This document shows, in pieces, positions 40,501 to 48,724 of a stretch of 64,000 bases of DNA. Under the pieces are notes generated by a model, which saw only the letters and a list, made by a program, of their open reading frames with translations, had not been told where the DNA came from and did not search any database. Position numbers and translations under genes: made by a program. Source of the stretch: Papilionanthe hookeriana x Papilionanthe teres (Eukaryota; Streptophyta; Magnoliopsida; Asparagales; Orchidaceae); contig CM040421.1 of the NCBI GenBank assembly GCA_022702705.1, forward strand, positions 60,862,621 to 60,926,620, written 5' to 3'. Within the stretch, counting starts at the first letter, position 1; the number at the start of each line of letters is the position of its first letter.

Positions 40501-43500
40501 TTAACTAATGCTCTTGCAATTATCATGGACCTGATGAATCGGATCTTTAAGCCATATGTGGATCAGTTCGTCATTAGATTCCTTAATGATATTTTGATTT
40601 ATTCAAGAATGATTATGCTAAGCATCCGAAAATTGTATTGGAGTTGTCAAGGCAGAATCAATTATATGCAAAAATTTTGAAAAGTGAAATTTAGCTGCGA
40701 AGTATTGCATTTTTGGTACACATTTTTAGTGGACGGGGAATTTCAGTAGATCCTCAGAAGGTGAAGGCAATTGTGAAATGATCTATTACAAAGAATGTTA
40801 CACAGGTGCGCAAATTCCTTAATTTGGCGGGATATTATAGGAGGTTCGTCAAAAAATTTTCACAAAAAGCTATGTCGTTATCCATGCTGGTGAGAAAAGA
40901 TGTCCAGTTTGAGTGGACTATAGAAAGTGAGCACAATTTTCAAGAGTTAAAGAAACATTTGACCATCGCACTAGTGTTAGCTCTTCCATCAAGCAAAGAA
41001 AGATTCCAGATTTACAGTGACACATCATTAAAAGGCTTGGGTTTGTTTTAACGTAGAATAAAAAAAGGCGATAGCTTATGCATTCAGATAATTGGAGCCA
41101 CATGAAAGGAACTATCCGACACATAATCTGAAGTTAGCTACGGTGGTATTTGCGCACAAGATTTGGCGACATTTTTTGTATGGCATGAAATGCAAGTCTT
41201 CACTAATCATCAATATCAGAAGTACATTTTCACACAAAAGATTGAATTGGAGGCAGTGAAGATAGTTAGAGTTGATCAAAGACTACGATCTGAAAATACA
41301 GTATTGTTCAAGCCGAGTAAATGTAGTTGTTAATGCATTGAGTCATAAATTCACAGGTAGTGCAAGTTAGATTATCACTCAAACGCCAAAGTTGATTGAA
41401 GAAATTGATGCTTTGCAGTTGAAAATTAGAAGACCAGAAGATGGTGGATATTTATATCAGTTGGCAATGCAACCAAAGTTAATTGATAGAATTAAAACAA
41501 CTTAGAAAGATAATAGAAAATATCTGAAACTCCTAAAATAATGTTAATCGGGAAAAATTACTGATATGACTATTGATGAAGATGGCATTATGAAAAATAA
41601 GTTGTATTTATGAGTATCTACTAATTCTAATTTGAGGCGAGAAATTCTACATGAAGCTCATCCAAGTGGTATTAAAATGTACAAAGATTTGAAGTTGGTA
41701 TTTTGGTGGCCAAATATGTAGAATGAAGTTGATGAATATGTATTCTAATGTCAAGTATGTCAGATTGTAAAGGCAGGGCATTAGAGACCCAGTGGATTGC
41801 TATAATCGTTGTCGATACCTAATGAAAATGAAAAGAAATTGCTATCAAATTTGCTATGGAAATTCCTTGATCCAGACAAGGTCATGTTAGTATTTGGATC
41901 ATTATTGACATATTAAACCAAATCAGCTCACTTTATGCCTATCAGATAGACATATTCAATGAAAGTTGGTCGGATTATATGTCAAGGAAATTATTAACTT
42001 GCATGGGATTCCAAAAGTTATTATTTCTGACAGAGATGGAAGGTTCACGTCCAGGTTATAGAAAGGCATCCAGCAAGGTTTGCGTACGCATTGCATTTTA
42101 GCACTGCATTTCATCCATAAACCGACAGATAATCAGAAAGGACAATTCAAGTATTAGAAGATATGTTAAGGCAGTGTGTTCTCAACTTCAAAGTCAGTTA
42201 GGAAGATAACATTCGAATGATCGAATTTGCCTACAATAATAGCTATCAAGCATCAAAATGACTACTTATGAAGCACTATACGACAGAAAGTGCAGAACTC
42301 TACTCAATTGGGTTAAAGTTCGTGAACGTCAATTGTTAAGTCCTAAGCTAGTTGATAAAGCCACGGAGAAAATCAGATTAATTAGAGATGGATTGAAAAC
42401 TACTCAAGATCAACAGCAGAAATATTGTGACCGAAAGCATAAAACAATAGAATTTGAAATTGGAGATTTCGTATTTTTGAAAGTCAGGTCAATGAAAGGA
42501 ACAACTAGATTTGGCCAAGGAAGCAAGCTGAGTCCCAAGTATATTGATCCTTTTAAAATTATAGAAAGGAACGGTCTAATTGTCTGCAGATTAGCACTAT
42601 TTGCGATATATCATATATTCACGATATGTTCCATATTTTAATACTAGGAAAATGAGTTTCAAATCATATTTTATAAAATTTTATGCATGAAATCGATCAA
42701 TTTTATATAAAACACCATGCATTAATTATGAATAGCTTGAGAATTACAAAATTTTGAATTCATGAACTTAATTAACTTAATTAAAACATTACATAAGCCT
42801 TAATCACTCCCTAATTCCCGCAGCGCTGTAGCTAACCGACCTCCACTCCCTTTTATTTTCGAGTTTCGGTCGAATAGGACCCTCCTGAGCTCCACTTTCA
42901 TTCCCCTCTCTTGATTTCCTTTCCTGCTCCTGTATTCACAGTCTAGAAGGGATTTGCTCTGGGCATTGTAGTAGCCGCACGAGCTAGGTGCATAGCTGAA
43001 TGTGCAAGCTATTGTTCAAGTTCCGGTGTGAATTCGAAAGGCAAGAACTTCTCTTTCACGTCATTTGAGACTTTCATTTCCTTCCTCGCCCTTTTGTTTT
43101 GACGTTTGTCATGATTTTAGTTGCATTTCTCTTTTCCAGTGTCGTGGGAAGCATCAATCTTGTGTCGGAAGCATCGAAAGTGGTTTGCAAGCTTTCATAT
43201 GACATTTTAACACGAAATTGAAGAGAAAGTAAATATTAAAGTGTTAGGAAGAGTTGGAAGAAAATAGGTGATTTCGGAAAAACAAATTTATGTCGAGAAG
43301 CCCTTTTAAGGTATGTTTTGGCAAATAAGGTACATATTTTGTTAATGCATGTTATGAGGCAAATTTTATGAAACTTTATATTGTTTATGAGTCCCGGTTT
43401 GTCTATACGAGGCGGCAAGCTCAAGACAAGCGTGTGGGCACTCGACGTAGGGCTTCTCCGTCAAGTTAAGTGAAATAATCTTGTGCTAATTTAAGAAAAA

Positions 43501-46500
43501 TATTTTTCTATACATTTTCATATGATTTTTATTTTCACACAGATGTATTTAGAATTTCTTGCATATTGTAAATGGAAACTTGCAATTGAAAGCATGAATG
43601 CATGTTTAATTCTCTTACGATAATTGTGATGCTATGATAATAGTAGATACATATGGTTATGCTTATGATATTAATTGCCAGTAGGTATTCATTTATTATG
43701 CTTCATGCCTAAGATACATGTAATGCCTTATAAATGCTTGATACAAGAATGTTGATTTAAATGTCACAATGAATGTTATAGATTGACTATTATATGAGAG
43801 TTTGCAAGTGCACTATACATAAATATACTATTCCCAACTCCTAATATTTATACGGGGATGAAACTCTAGGAACTGTTGGGATTAGGCGGTGGCAAAATGT
43901 TATGAGTATCAGGGAGGCTATCGATAATTGCTATGTTGGGGGAAGCCCAACTTTTATCGATAGTTTATATAGCCTTTGGGGTAGGGTGACGACCCATGAT
44001 GAAAGAACAAATAAATAGTTAAACTCTATATATTAAATAGATAATATTACTATAAAATTACATTGTTATGATTACATACGATAAACAGACTATGAATATG
44101 TTTATGAAAATGCTCTTGATTATACTTATGATTTCATGCTTACGACCTACAAGTTAAACTGCGGTCCTGATTTTTATATTGTCTGCTCTCTTTTCATGTT
44201 CTCTACAATGCTAGCATGTTATTACTTGTGTGTGCAGACATGTACAGTTTCCTACGAGCGTGTAGGTTGTTTCTTTTCTATGTATAAAATCTTATGTTAG
44301 CCTTGATTATTTCTCTTAGCTCGTGTTTCTCATTTTTCGTTGTTGTCTTCCAAGTAGGGGCACGAGCACTAAGCGGGTAGCCAAGTATATCTTTGTCCAG
44401 CTTTTACACGATAGTTTTGGGAACTTTTACATATATTTGGGGTACGTATTTTTATTATATAAGATCTAGCAGCCTTGTATAGTTTTCATGTTTCGGATAA
44501 TTTGAGTATATATATAAATGAGTTGTGAAATACAATGTATCACGTATTTTACGACAATCAAGTTAGACCAATTCATCACCCATTGGCTCATAATTATGCA
44601 AATCACAATGAGTGCTAGTGAGAGTTCGTCTAAACAAATTGCCCACCTCTATCGCACCACGATTGACCCTACCAAGGGGTTAGTTGGGGTGTGACATAGT
44701 AATCAATGTGTTATTGCTTCAAAAGACAACATAAGTTGCTATTCATGGTTGACGTGTATCATAAATTTCATGTCATTTATAGTTCAATAAATTGTACTTC
44801 TCATGATTTGTTGACATTTTGTTCAAGCATGTCACACTATCCCACAAAATGACTTGAAAGATCTAAATGAACTAATTTCACCACCTCCAGCACAGTCTAC
44901 ATAACCAAACTCCTTATGTGACGAGTTTTTTAAAAAAAAACAATTGACGTGGGTACATGGCACATTCAAAGATTCAAATCTAATTATAGGATGCAAGTTT
45001 ATTTTTATTGCATTTGCAATTTCTTCTTCAACATCATCAAAATTAGCCTTATGCCAACTATTAAGGGACAAATTATGACTGCTTATTTCTATCAGCATAT
45101 TTGTTTTATATCTAGATAATCATGAATACAAGGAAATGTTAGGTAGGGTTTCTTTAGTCACAGATTCGTTTATCACGGTCCATACAAAAAATCTTAAGAT
45201 TTTAATCAAGGATATATGCATAATTGAATTCAATTTCCAATTCCTTACCTATTCCCAATTTCCAACTGCCCTCTTTTCTCTCTGTATCCACTCTCCCATT
45301 TTCCTAATCTCTCTTTCTATTTGTATGACACTAGATATAAGACATCATTAGAAATTTAACAAATCATTCAAAATGAAAGTTGATACATTTCTTGGGTTCT
45401 AGATTTGAGTGATATTAAATAGGAGACCTACCACATGATTTGTTATGCCCAATGGCATGCTAAATCACAGTTTAAAATATTTGTTAAAGACGGCTCCAAA
45501 AACATTCATGCTTCAGACTGATAAGAGTTTTATGACTCCTTCTAGAACTAACCTTCTAAAGTACGAAACTACCTTTTATAAAGAAATAACAAAGAAACCT
45601 CAAACTCAGAAAGGCGTACAAACAAAAACATGGTTTAGTTTCAATTCTACATTTAAATTATCTTAAGAAAGATGCAAGCATAGAGTATGTGTTGCTAACT
45701 CACGGTCTCTTTTGCCGCTGCCATTGCAAGAAAACCAGCACCCATCTCCACTTCTTGAAGGCCAACAACAACTAATCCAACTTCTGTTGCTGCACTAGCA
45801 AGCCATGAAATAAGAGAATCATGAGAAGCTCTTTCTTGTCCAACATTCCAAGTGCCTGCCAAAATTTTAATTTTTTCCACTTTTGTGTAAGCAAGTTCTT
45901 TACTTGACAGCTCCGTCCGCAGTATATCATCAATGGGCCCAGGTGATGTAAGACTCCATCCACGAACTCCTCCATGGCTAGCTAATGTAAAAATATATGA
46001 TGCTCCAACGACCATCTTTATAACAGGACTGCTGTCAGCAAGCCATCCACCAAGTAAATTTCCTTCAAGGTCCATTATTTGAACAGTACCACTCAAGTAG
46101 CCCACCCATAAACGGGCGCCAAAAGCACACAAAGCCTTCACAGCGGAAGAATGATGCTGCACTTCCTGTACTCTATTCCCATTTCCATCCCACCGCAAAA
46201 GTGAGCCATTTGAACATCCAGTCCAAATGATACCATCCATTGCTAAAACTATTGCTTCTGTCTTTCGATCTTCGCCAAAAGCTCCTTTTTGTGCAACTCT
46301 ACGAACTGCATCAGCAGCTCCTATGAGAGCATTTCGTGAACGTTGGAAAAAACTCAAAGAACCAGATTTTTCCTTCTTCGTTAACTTCACCTTCATCTCA
46401 TCTTCCACATGCGTCTCCTGTGATTGTGCTAAATCTACACGATTCTCCATCTGACCATCAATATTAAATATTTTTAAAAGTTCCCTTTTCCGAGAATCCC

Positions 46501-46952
46501 TGTGACATTATATATATCCTGAATATATCAGTCATGAAAAGTTATATATATATATATATATATATAGTATATATATATATATATATATATATAGATAGAT
46601 ATAAAAACTATTCAAGTTAATGGTGCAAACTAGCAGGATAATTCCTGTTTGACATGAGCGGTGCAAGTTAAAAGTGGTAGGAGAAAGGGTAAGGTGTACC
46701 ATAATGCAAAGGTTAGAATGCCTGCACTCCACACTTTAGACCTAGAATTATCAGATAATAGATACTTTATATCAACTGCAGGAAGGGAGCAAACACCATT
46801 CACCGTGACCTGACTCCTAAGGTCAACATATGACCTCTCAACCAGCAAAGCAGCCATATGTCTTTCTTCGATTGTTAAACTAAGGGACTTTTCAATAGAT
46901 TCCCAAGGCCAGGCTTTTAACACCCCACCTTCAGAACCAGTCCAAATATCAC
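13633..46952 (-). CDS. FRA3: WD40-repeat type II inositol polyphosphate 5-phosphatase (FRA3/5PTase12-15 type), 3' ten exons, 5' end missing
   Basis: Removes the 5-phosphate from inositol phosphates and phosphoinositides; in Arabidopsis FRA3 affects actin and secondary wall formation in fibres. Ten exons with GT/AG borders join in one frame to about 860 residues. WD40-type units come first (DIWTGSEGGVLKAW, IIWTGCSNGSLLRW, LWVGYLSGTVQI, FTLASHGGVRGW). The catalytic domain starts at KILAGTWNVGQ and keeps both signature motifs, GDFNYRL and RIPAWCDRIL, plus GNKGAVGLR, NCHFAAH, PPTYKF and SDHKPV. An ASH-like domain and a Ser/Asn-rich tail follow. Family members are near 1,100 residues, so some 250-300 N-terminal residues lie upstream of 46952. 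Introns of 16.1, 9.8 and 3.4 kb are swollen by transposons, yet no exon is broken. FRA3 itself against a 5PTase12/13/14 paralogue cannot be settled here. Confidence 0.9.
14090..15885 (+). mobile_element. Athila/Tat-like Gypsy LTR, copy 2 (in last intron)
   Basis: Matches the reverse complement of 3590-5410. Shared landmarks are tgtgtttttggttgtaggtacaa (about 14208), the gcgcttaggcgcc block (14360-14450), ctctagagtgagagct (about 15372) and a terminal aagtttttggcgtcgtcg (15851-15868), the primer-binding-region motif of Athila/Tat elements. A second conserved block, gatctccgtgggatcgatat, lies at about 15740. No gag or pol follows, so this is a solo LTR plus leader or a deleted element. It sits in the 3.4-kb intron between exons i and j, antisense to the gene. 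Confidence 0.65.
15886..17378. other. remainder of the last intron
   Basis: AT-rich, with a short (aaaaat)n run near 16465. No gene or element end recognised. Confidence 0.5.
17379..17739 (-). CDS. FRA3: 5-phosphatase exon i (SDHKPV motif and ASH-like domain)
   Basis: 361 bp, acceptor tgccag/ttatga, donor ttacag/gtacgt. Encodes CMDVTDSDHKPVRC (catalytic Asp-His pair), a helical linker RVRRQEFGEIL, then VSTNNIILQNQDTSILRITN and SFGFPNWLQ, which form the first strands of the ASH-like domain. Confidence 0.94.
17810..18045. mobile_element. MITE family A, copy 2, in intron h-i
   Basis: 236 bp. Left end ggggcattttcaaacatacc followed by acccaattcctatgtattta; the right end is the complement (taggaatt..gtatgtatgcaaatcttcc). 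Removing it leaves an intron of about 92 bp. Flanking 9-mers do not agree well. Interior in the same orientation as the copies at 18243 and 19033. Confidence 0.85.
18068..18191 (-). CDS. FRA3: 5-phosphatase exon h (PAWCDR motif)
   Basis: 124 bp, acceptor tttgaag/catatg, donor cact/gtaagt. Encodes YDSSEKKRIPAWCDRILYRD, the second signature motif, then NRSISVAECSLECPVVSSIS. Flanked on both sides by short introns that each contain a MITE. Confidence 0.94.
18243..18484. mobile_element. MITE family A, copy 3, in intron g-h, perfect 9-bp TSD
   Basis: 242 bp with imperfect terminal inverted repeats of about 60 bp (ggaacattttcatacatacc at the left, complement at the right). Flanked by identical 9-mers aacataaaa at 18234-18242 and 18485-18493. 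A 9-bp duplication together with long TIRs points to the Mutator-like superfamily. No coding capacity. Confidence 0.9.
18551..18847 (-). CDS. FRA3: 5-phosphatase exon g (GDFNYRL motif)
   Basis: Encodes ELSDADMVVFMGDFNYRL, then SYDEAREMVSQRSFDWLRD, a Lys/Met-rich helix and IKFPPTYKFEKHQPGLS. GDFNYR is the first 5-phosphatase signature. Donor atcag/gtaggg at 18550. The 5' border (18847) rests on keeping frame with exon f; an alternative is an acceptor after aatggcag at about 18820. Confidence 0.9.
18910..18951 (-). CDS. FRA3: 5-phosphatase exon f (small, 3' border uncertain)
   Basis: Acceptor ttattcag/ctggtg. Encodes AGATSVQVHRGGY. The strongest donor, tat/gtaagt, would end the exon at 18914 in phase 0, but no clear phase-0 acceptor precedes exon g. 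Ending at the weaker donor gtaa/gtag (18910) restores the frame with acceptor taag/gtagtt at 18848. The inserted loop is poorly conserved in the family, so homology does not decide. Confidence 0.65.
   Translation of the reverse strand: MVLLLCKCIGADM
19033..19275. mobile_element. MITE family A, copy 4, in intron e-f
   Basis: 243 bp. Left end ggggacattacatacataac, right end complement ending gtatgtaagccttcc. The host intron of 353 bp would be about 110 bp without it. Same orientation as copies 2 and 3; the TSD is no longer recognisable. Confidence 0.85.
19305..19470 (-). CDS. FRA3: 5-phosphatase exon e
   Basis: 166 bp, acceptor ttttcag/gggg, donor gctcag/gttggg. Encodes GAVGLRMRVFDRVFCFVNCH, then FAAHLEAVSKRNADFDHVYR and TLSFTRPFVGPNPGS. 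NCHFAAH is the conserved His-containing active-site strand. Confidence 0.93.
19471..20725. other. 5' part (by coordinate) of the 9.8-kb intron d-e
   Basis: No recognised element. A GA-rich stretch runs from 20060 to 20380. Phrases such as ccaatgtagtccttcaacc (about 20469) and ggattattttggactttag (about 20681) resemble common plant intergenic repeats but have no mates here. Confidence 0.35.
20726..20982. mobile_element. MITE family A, copy 5, in the 9.8-kb intron
   Basis: 257 bp. Left end ggagtgtatacatataccac, right end complement ending gatatgtatgtaaattcccc. The interior runs opposite to the copies in the three short introns (for example caaaacacgtgcatg is followed by gatttgggtt). TSD not clear. 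Confidence 0.75.
21475..22029 (+). mobile_element. 5'-truncated RTE-type LINE nested in the Copia 5' LTR
   Basis: 555 bp flanked by the 11-bp target duplication tatgttatttt (21464-21474 and 22030-22040). Encodes the C-terminal part of an RTE-type protein in one open frame of about 160 residues (MVVRPAMLYGAECW, RMIRWMSGFTLRDKM, RLRWFGHIKRRP). It ends in the typical plant RTE tail: gccgaccccacttagtggg, then ggctt and (TTG)n. The open frame suggests a younger insertion than its host, but the rest of the protein is missing. Confidence 0.92.
22145..22535 (+). mobile_element. poly(A)-tailed retroposed insert, L1-like LINE 3' end
   Basis: A unique sequence between two TA runs, ending with a 3'-UTR-like stretch (gcccttgggcgtttc) and 13 A residues at about 22518-22530. 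It breaks the Copia 5' LTR at its TATA run. Poly(A) and 5' truncation fit an L1-type LINE or a retroposed transcript; no coding domain remains to choose between them. Confidence 0.6.
22536..22571. repeat. (TA)n microsatellite
   Basis: TA run directly after the poly(A) of the insert, likely expanded from the interrupted LTR. Confidence 0.9.
22635..22646 (+). other. primer-binding site of the Copia element
   Basis: tggtctcaaagc directly after the LTR end ctctctaca. It differs at two positions from tggtatcagagc, the usual complement of initiator Met-tRNA. Confidence 0.75.
22647..24655 (+). repeat. long leader of the Copia element with degenerate pyrimidine-rich units
   Basis: Two blocks (22660-22985 and about 23715-24650) contain loosely repeated phrases such as ccagaattcctccctgcagg and tctcccgtgagatcttc at irregular spacing. 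Between them, 22990-23710 is GC-richer and unlike the rest (gtcggtcgacc, ggtcggtcgatcc), perhaps a separate insert. The region lies where gag should begin, and no gag frame was recognised. Confidence 0.5.
24770..27930 (+). pseudogene. Copia pol relic (protease, integrase, reverse transcriptase, RNase H)
   Basis: Pieces in order: the protease active-site DSG at 24850-24858, followed by a frame change into HMIGDI; a gag-pre-integrase-like stretch near 25270-25380; integrase remnants near 25500; reverse transcriptase from about 26600 with KAKFIVKGFTQAYGIDYRET and later KKSLYGLKQSSRVWFERF; the RNase H region from 27250 (GKLIYLSHTRSDIEYSLSIL) to a DVFTKTLP block near 27860. At least ten stops or frameshifts. 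The catalytic YMDDM is still recognisable at about 27005. Confidence 0.85.
27948..28181 (+). repeat. 3' LTR of the Copia element
   Basis: 234 bp, starts tgtgaaaatg right after the polypurine tract and ends ctctaca, with TG..CA termini. Matches the three pieces of the 5' LTR with many substitutions. Confidence 0.88.
28188..29233. other. remainder of intron d-e near exon d
   Basis: AT-rich, no element end or RNA gene seen. Confidence 0.45.
29234..29318 (-). CDS. FRA3: 5-phosphatase exon d
   Basis: 85 bp, acceptor taaaag/ggccag, donor aacaag/gtatac. Encodes ARKNLRSNVGDVDAAAVACG and FGRAIGNK. The next codons (GAVGLR) lie 9.8 kb away, so the conserved GNKG motif is split by the giant intron. Confidence 0.93.
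29445..29569 (-). CDS. FRA3: 5-phosphatase exon c
   Basis: 125 bp, acceptor aaatag/gtggga, donor gcatg/gtactt. Encodes VGLEGSANGQWWLDTIGR, TLDEGTSFERVGSRQLAGLL and a Trp codon split with exon d. Sits between a 16.1-kb intron and a 126-bp intron. Confidence 0.93.
29570..30881. other. intron b-c sequence near exon c
   Basis: AT-rich intron sequence without recognised features. Confidence 0.45.
30882..31745 (-). mobile_element. 5'-truncated RTE-type LINE, minus strand
   Basis: The 3' end on the minus strand is the tail gccgatcccacttagtggg followed by a (TTG)-rich run (here caacaacagcaacaac). An open frame at 30905-31357 encodes the C-terminal RTE segment (KVVVRLAMLYDAEYW, RMLRWISGLTLRNKMQ, KWFGHIKCRP). 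A decayed upstream part reaches about 31740. Homologous to the copies at 21475 and 48725. Sense with respect to the 5-phosphatase gene. Confidence 0.88.
31746..32689. other. intron b-c sequence, unassigned
   Basis: AT-rich, no recognised feature. Confidence 0.4.
33900..35480 (-). pseudogene. Gypsy gag-protease relic
   Basis: Begins MPPRRYMPEPTREEIGQ at about 35476, continues with EDFIDWLQFVEQIFEYKDVS (near 35080-35130), IARYLGGLKPIISNMVQLQ (near 34750-34800), a zinc-knuckle remnant CFTCHDYDHIAF (near 34460-34490) and a protease-like MDACHLLLEDRD (near 34120-34150). Several stops and frame changes. Typical gag order of plant Gypsy elements; no pol downstream. Confidence 0.8.
35588..35599 (-). 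other. primer-binding site of the minus-strand Gypsy
   Basis: Minus-strand tggtatcaaagc, two bases after the LTR terminus agtatca. It differs at one position from the usual initiator Met-tRNA complement. Confidence 0.75.
36144..38166 (+). repeat. 5' LTR of the Tekay-type element
   Basis: About 2.0 kb, from tgtaatgccc to ggggtgtcaca. Blocks shared with the right LTR include gaccctcctgagctcca (about 36400 against 42880), gcaagctttcat, gattaggcggtg (about 37410 against 43882) and cacgattgaccctac near the end. Confidence 0.88.
38172..38183 (+). other. primer-binding site of the Tekay-type element
   Basis: tgatatcagagc, one base off the complement of initiator Met-tRNA (tggtatcagagc), five bases after the LTR. 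Confidence 0.8.
38590..42654 (+). pseudogene. Gypsy gag-pol relic
   Basis: Gag blocks FQSFKPPTFKS and DPTAARDWLLKI near 38640-38720. Reverse transcriptase blocks near 40080-40600, including VLFVKKNDGS, CIDYRELNKLTI and a changed catalytic box FLNDILIYS at about 40580 (FIDDIL or a close form is expected, so a catalytic Asp is lost). RKFLNLAGYYRRFVKKFS at about 40812. Integrase remnants from 41630 (REILHEAHPSGIKMYKD) to an open frame at 42258-42641, ending in ISHIHDMF-like residues. Many stops and frameshifts. Confidence 0.85.
42655..44696 (+). repeat. 3' LTR of the Tekay-type element, 5' end unclear
   Basis: Begins directly after the last pol codons without a clear TG or polypurine tract, and the first roughly 100 bp align poorly with the left LTR. 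The rest matches the left LTR to the terminal ggggtgtgaca. Truncation or rearrangement at the pol/LTR junction is likely. Confidence 0.8.
44697..45703. other. intron b-c sequence next to exon b
   Basis: AT-rich, no recognised element. Short open frames do not look coding. Confidence 0.5.
45704..46499 (-). CDS. FRA3: 5-phosphatase exon b (WD40 repeats and start of catalytic domain)
   Basis: 796 bp, the largest exon. Acceptor tcacag/ggattc, donor acc/gtgagt. Runs from DSRKRELLKIFNIDG through a Lys-rich linker and SFFQRSRNALIGAADAVRR (a conserved linker helix) to WD40-like repeats, then KILAGTWNVGQ and VVVGLQEVEMGAGFLA, the start of the 5-phosphatase fold, including the Glu of LQEVEMG that is expected in the metal site. 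Confidence 0.95.
46500..46699 (-). other. intron with (TA)n tracts
   Basis: 200-bp intron between exons a and b. It holds AT dinucleotide runs at 46543-46566 and 46569-46594. Confidence 0.85.
46700..46952 (-). CDS. FRA3: 5-phosphatase exon a (WD40 segment), first visible exon
   Basis: Acceptor attccag/gt at 46953; donor atg/gtacac at 46699. Encodes DIWTGSEGGVLKAWPWES and on through YLLSDNSRSKVWSAG to LTFALW, where the Trp codon is split TG/G. It begins in mid-codon (2 nt), so at least one exon lies upstream. Confidence 0.92.
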
Positions 46953-47438
46953 CTGGAATTTAAATATTCAAAAGCAAACAGTAAGAAAGAAGATGAAAAA
47001 TTAAATAAACCAAACATGGTACGAAGAATAAATGAAAGGCCCTCAAAGAGGCTACAATCTACCAAACTACACAGCAAGATGGAAGATGTTCGTCAGATAA
47101 TTATTAAAAAAAATAGCATCATTGATTAATGCTTCGGAGGCTGAGTAGACCTGATCTGCGCCAATCCATTCAGGTGTGACCTCTGAGAAGATGACATAAT
47201 ATTAACAAAACAAACCATAGTTGCATATGATCCACCAGCTATTCGGATAAGGCCAATTTGGTCCCAGAGTTTTGCAATGCTCTAATTTGATCCCCCATCT
47301 ACTGAAAAATGAGCCAAAATGATCCATCGTGTAGAAATTATGGCACAAAACTGATCCCAATTTAATCCCTCAACTAGACAATATCAATTTCAATTTATTC
47401 CTTGAGGGACCAATTGGGATCAATTTGATGTCAGTGAA
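46953..47438. other. upstream intron of the 5-phosphatase gene, with a MITE-like phrase
   Basis: Begins with the acceptor of exon a (minus strand). At 47240-47420, phrases such as ccaatttggtccc and gggaccaattggg are inverted to each other, a pattern common in plant non-autonomous DNA elements. The Gypsy LTR at 47439 starts directly after it. Confidence 0.4.
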
Positions 47439-48632
47439 TGACACAGGGCTCGGGCGGGAGGACCAACCAGTCCTCCCTCAGAGGAGGGGCTGCTGCCTCC
47501 TCCTTTCATTTTTCTCCCCTTACCTTGTCTTTCCCTTTTTTCTTTCTAATTTTAAACCTTTCGTAAAACTGAAATTTGATTTTTATTCTTCTTTTCTAAT
47601 TTTAAATCAATACTTAAATTTGATTTTATTTCCTTCCTTATTTTTAAAAGTCTTATAATCTGATTTTATTCTCCTTCTTATTTTAGTGTTTCCTAATTGG
47701 GTCAAGTCTCTTTATAAATAGGATTTGAGGTGCCTAGGGTTACGTGTCATGTTTGTTATATCTGAATTTTGATTTTAACCTTGGTAATTTCCCTTCGAGG
47801 GTTGTACCCGATGTCGAGTTAGTGCTCCGGATATCCCTTGTCTGAGGTGGTGATCATCTCCATGGGTCCAGGTGGTGTTCTGACTATAGCTCGAACCCAA
47901 CGATATATTTATCTACCCTTCCACTCTTTTGCTACTGTTCGCCCGCTTTCCAGCCCTACACCAGGCCTCCAACGCTCCTACCCTTCGCCCCCGCATCCAC
48001 TGGTAATCGTCCTATCTATCAGCATACGTCGGATTCCTCCCAGCAACCCAACAGACTCCCGCCAAGCCTTCTCCTGCCGGCTGCAGGTCTCTGTCATCCT
48101 TTCTCTATCAGACTGTCGACATCCTTCCTATACCACCAACAGCCTCCGCACCAGCTCCCTGCCATTTGCAGACCGCCCCACTGCTCCCCTACCTCTGCAG
48201 GCCACCGCGAGTCCCCTCTACCCAGCAAGCCGCCTCCTCTACTCCCTGCCCCAGCAGGCTGTCCATCACATCCCTACCTCCAGCAGACCTCCCTCCCTTG
48301 CTCAGCCGGATTTCAGTCACTGATGTCGTCTCTTCTACTTCCAGCTGTGGGTTGATGCCACCACTATCACTACCATGCTATTCAAACATTCAAACAGTAG
48401 CAAGATATTTTCCCACCTACGATCTTCCTCCGTTCGGCCTTCACCGTAGCCACCAGCCTGCACCTCCGCTCTGGAGTTCCTACTCGAGCTTGTTGTTTTA
48501 TTTGCAATGTTTGTTTTATGTTTTGATTTATATGGTGACTTTCTTTTCTTTCTGTGTCATCGTTGTAACTGTCCTTTCAAGTTATTAATAAATTCGTATC
48601 TTGCGTTGTGATTTGGGTTAACTACGGTATCA
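47439..48632 (+). repeat. 5' LTR
   Basis: 1194 bp from tgacacagggctcggg to acggtatca. Shared blocks with the 3' LTR: gaggaccaaccagtcctccc against gaggaccgatcagtcctccc, tttcctaattgggtcaagtc, catctccatgggtcc, tcttgcg(t)tgtgatttggg. The middle is C-rich and reads as long Pro/Ser-rich frames, which are not genes. Confidence 0.9.
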
Positions 48633-48634
48633 TT

Positions 48635-48646
48635 TGGTATCACAGC
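48635..48646 (+). other. primer-binding site
   Basis: tggtatcacagc, two bases after the LTR end; one mismatch to the initiator Met-tRNA complement. Confidence 0.85.
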
Positions 48647-48724
48647 TAGCCCAACCCTAGTCTCATCCTAGGGTTTCAAGCATTTGACCCTACACAACCC
48701 ACCAAACCAATTTTTGTGGGTTTA

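Larger units (their letters stand above)
36144..44696 (+). mobile_element. Tekay/Del-type Gypsy retrotransposon, degenerate
   Basis: Left LTR 36144-38166, primer-binding site 38172-38183, decayed gag-pol, right LTR about 42655-44696. The order gag, protease, reverse transcriptase, RNase H, integrase is kept. The C-terminal integrase block (YEALYDRKCRT, RERQLL, IRLIRDGLK, GDFVFLKV, RFGQGSKLSPKYIDPFKI) is of the type seen in Tekay/Del chromoviruses. No convincing target duplication (ccata against tagta). It is the largest part of the 16.1-kb intron and runs antisense to the gene. Confidence 0.9.

Noticed and set aside
47838..48588. Pro/Ser-rich frames of 161 and 140 codons
   Set aside because: They lie inside the C-rich 5' LTR, and equivalents in the 3' LTR (52342-53116) are not conserved at codon level.
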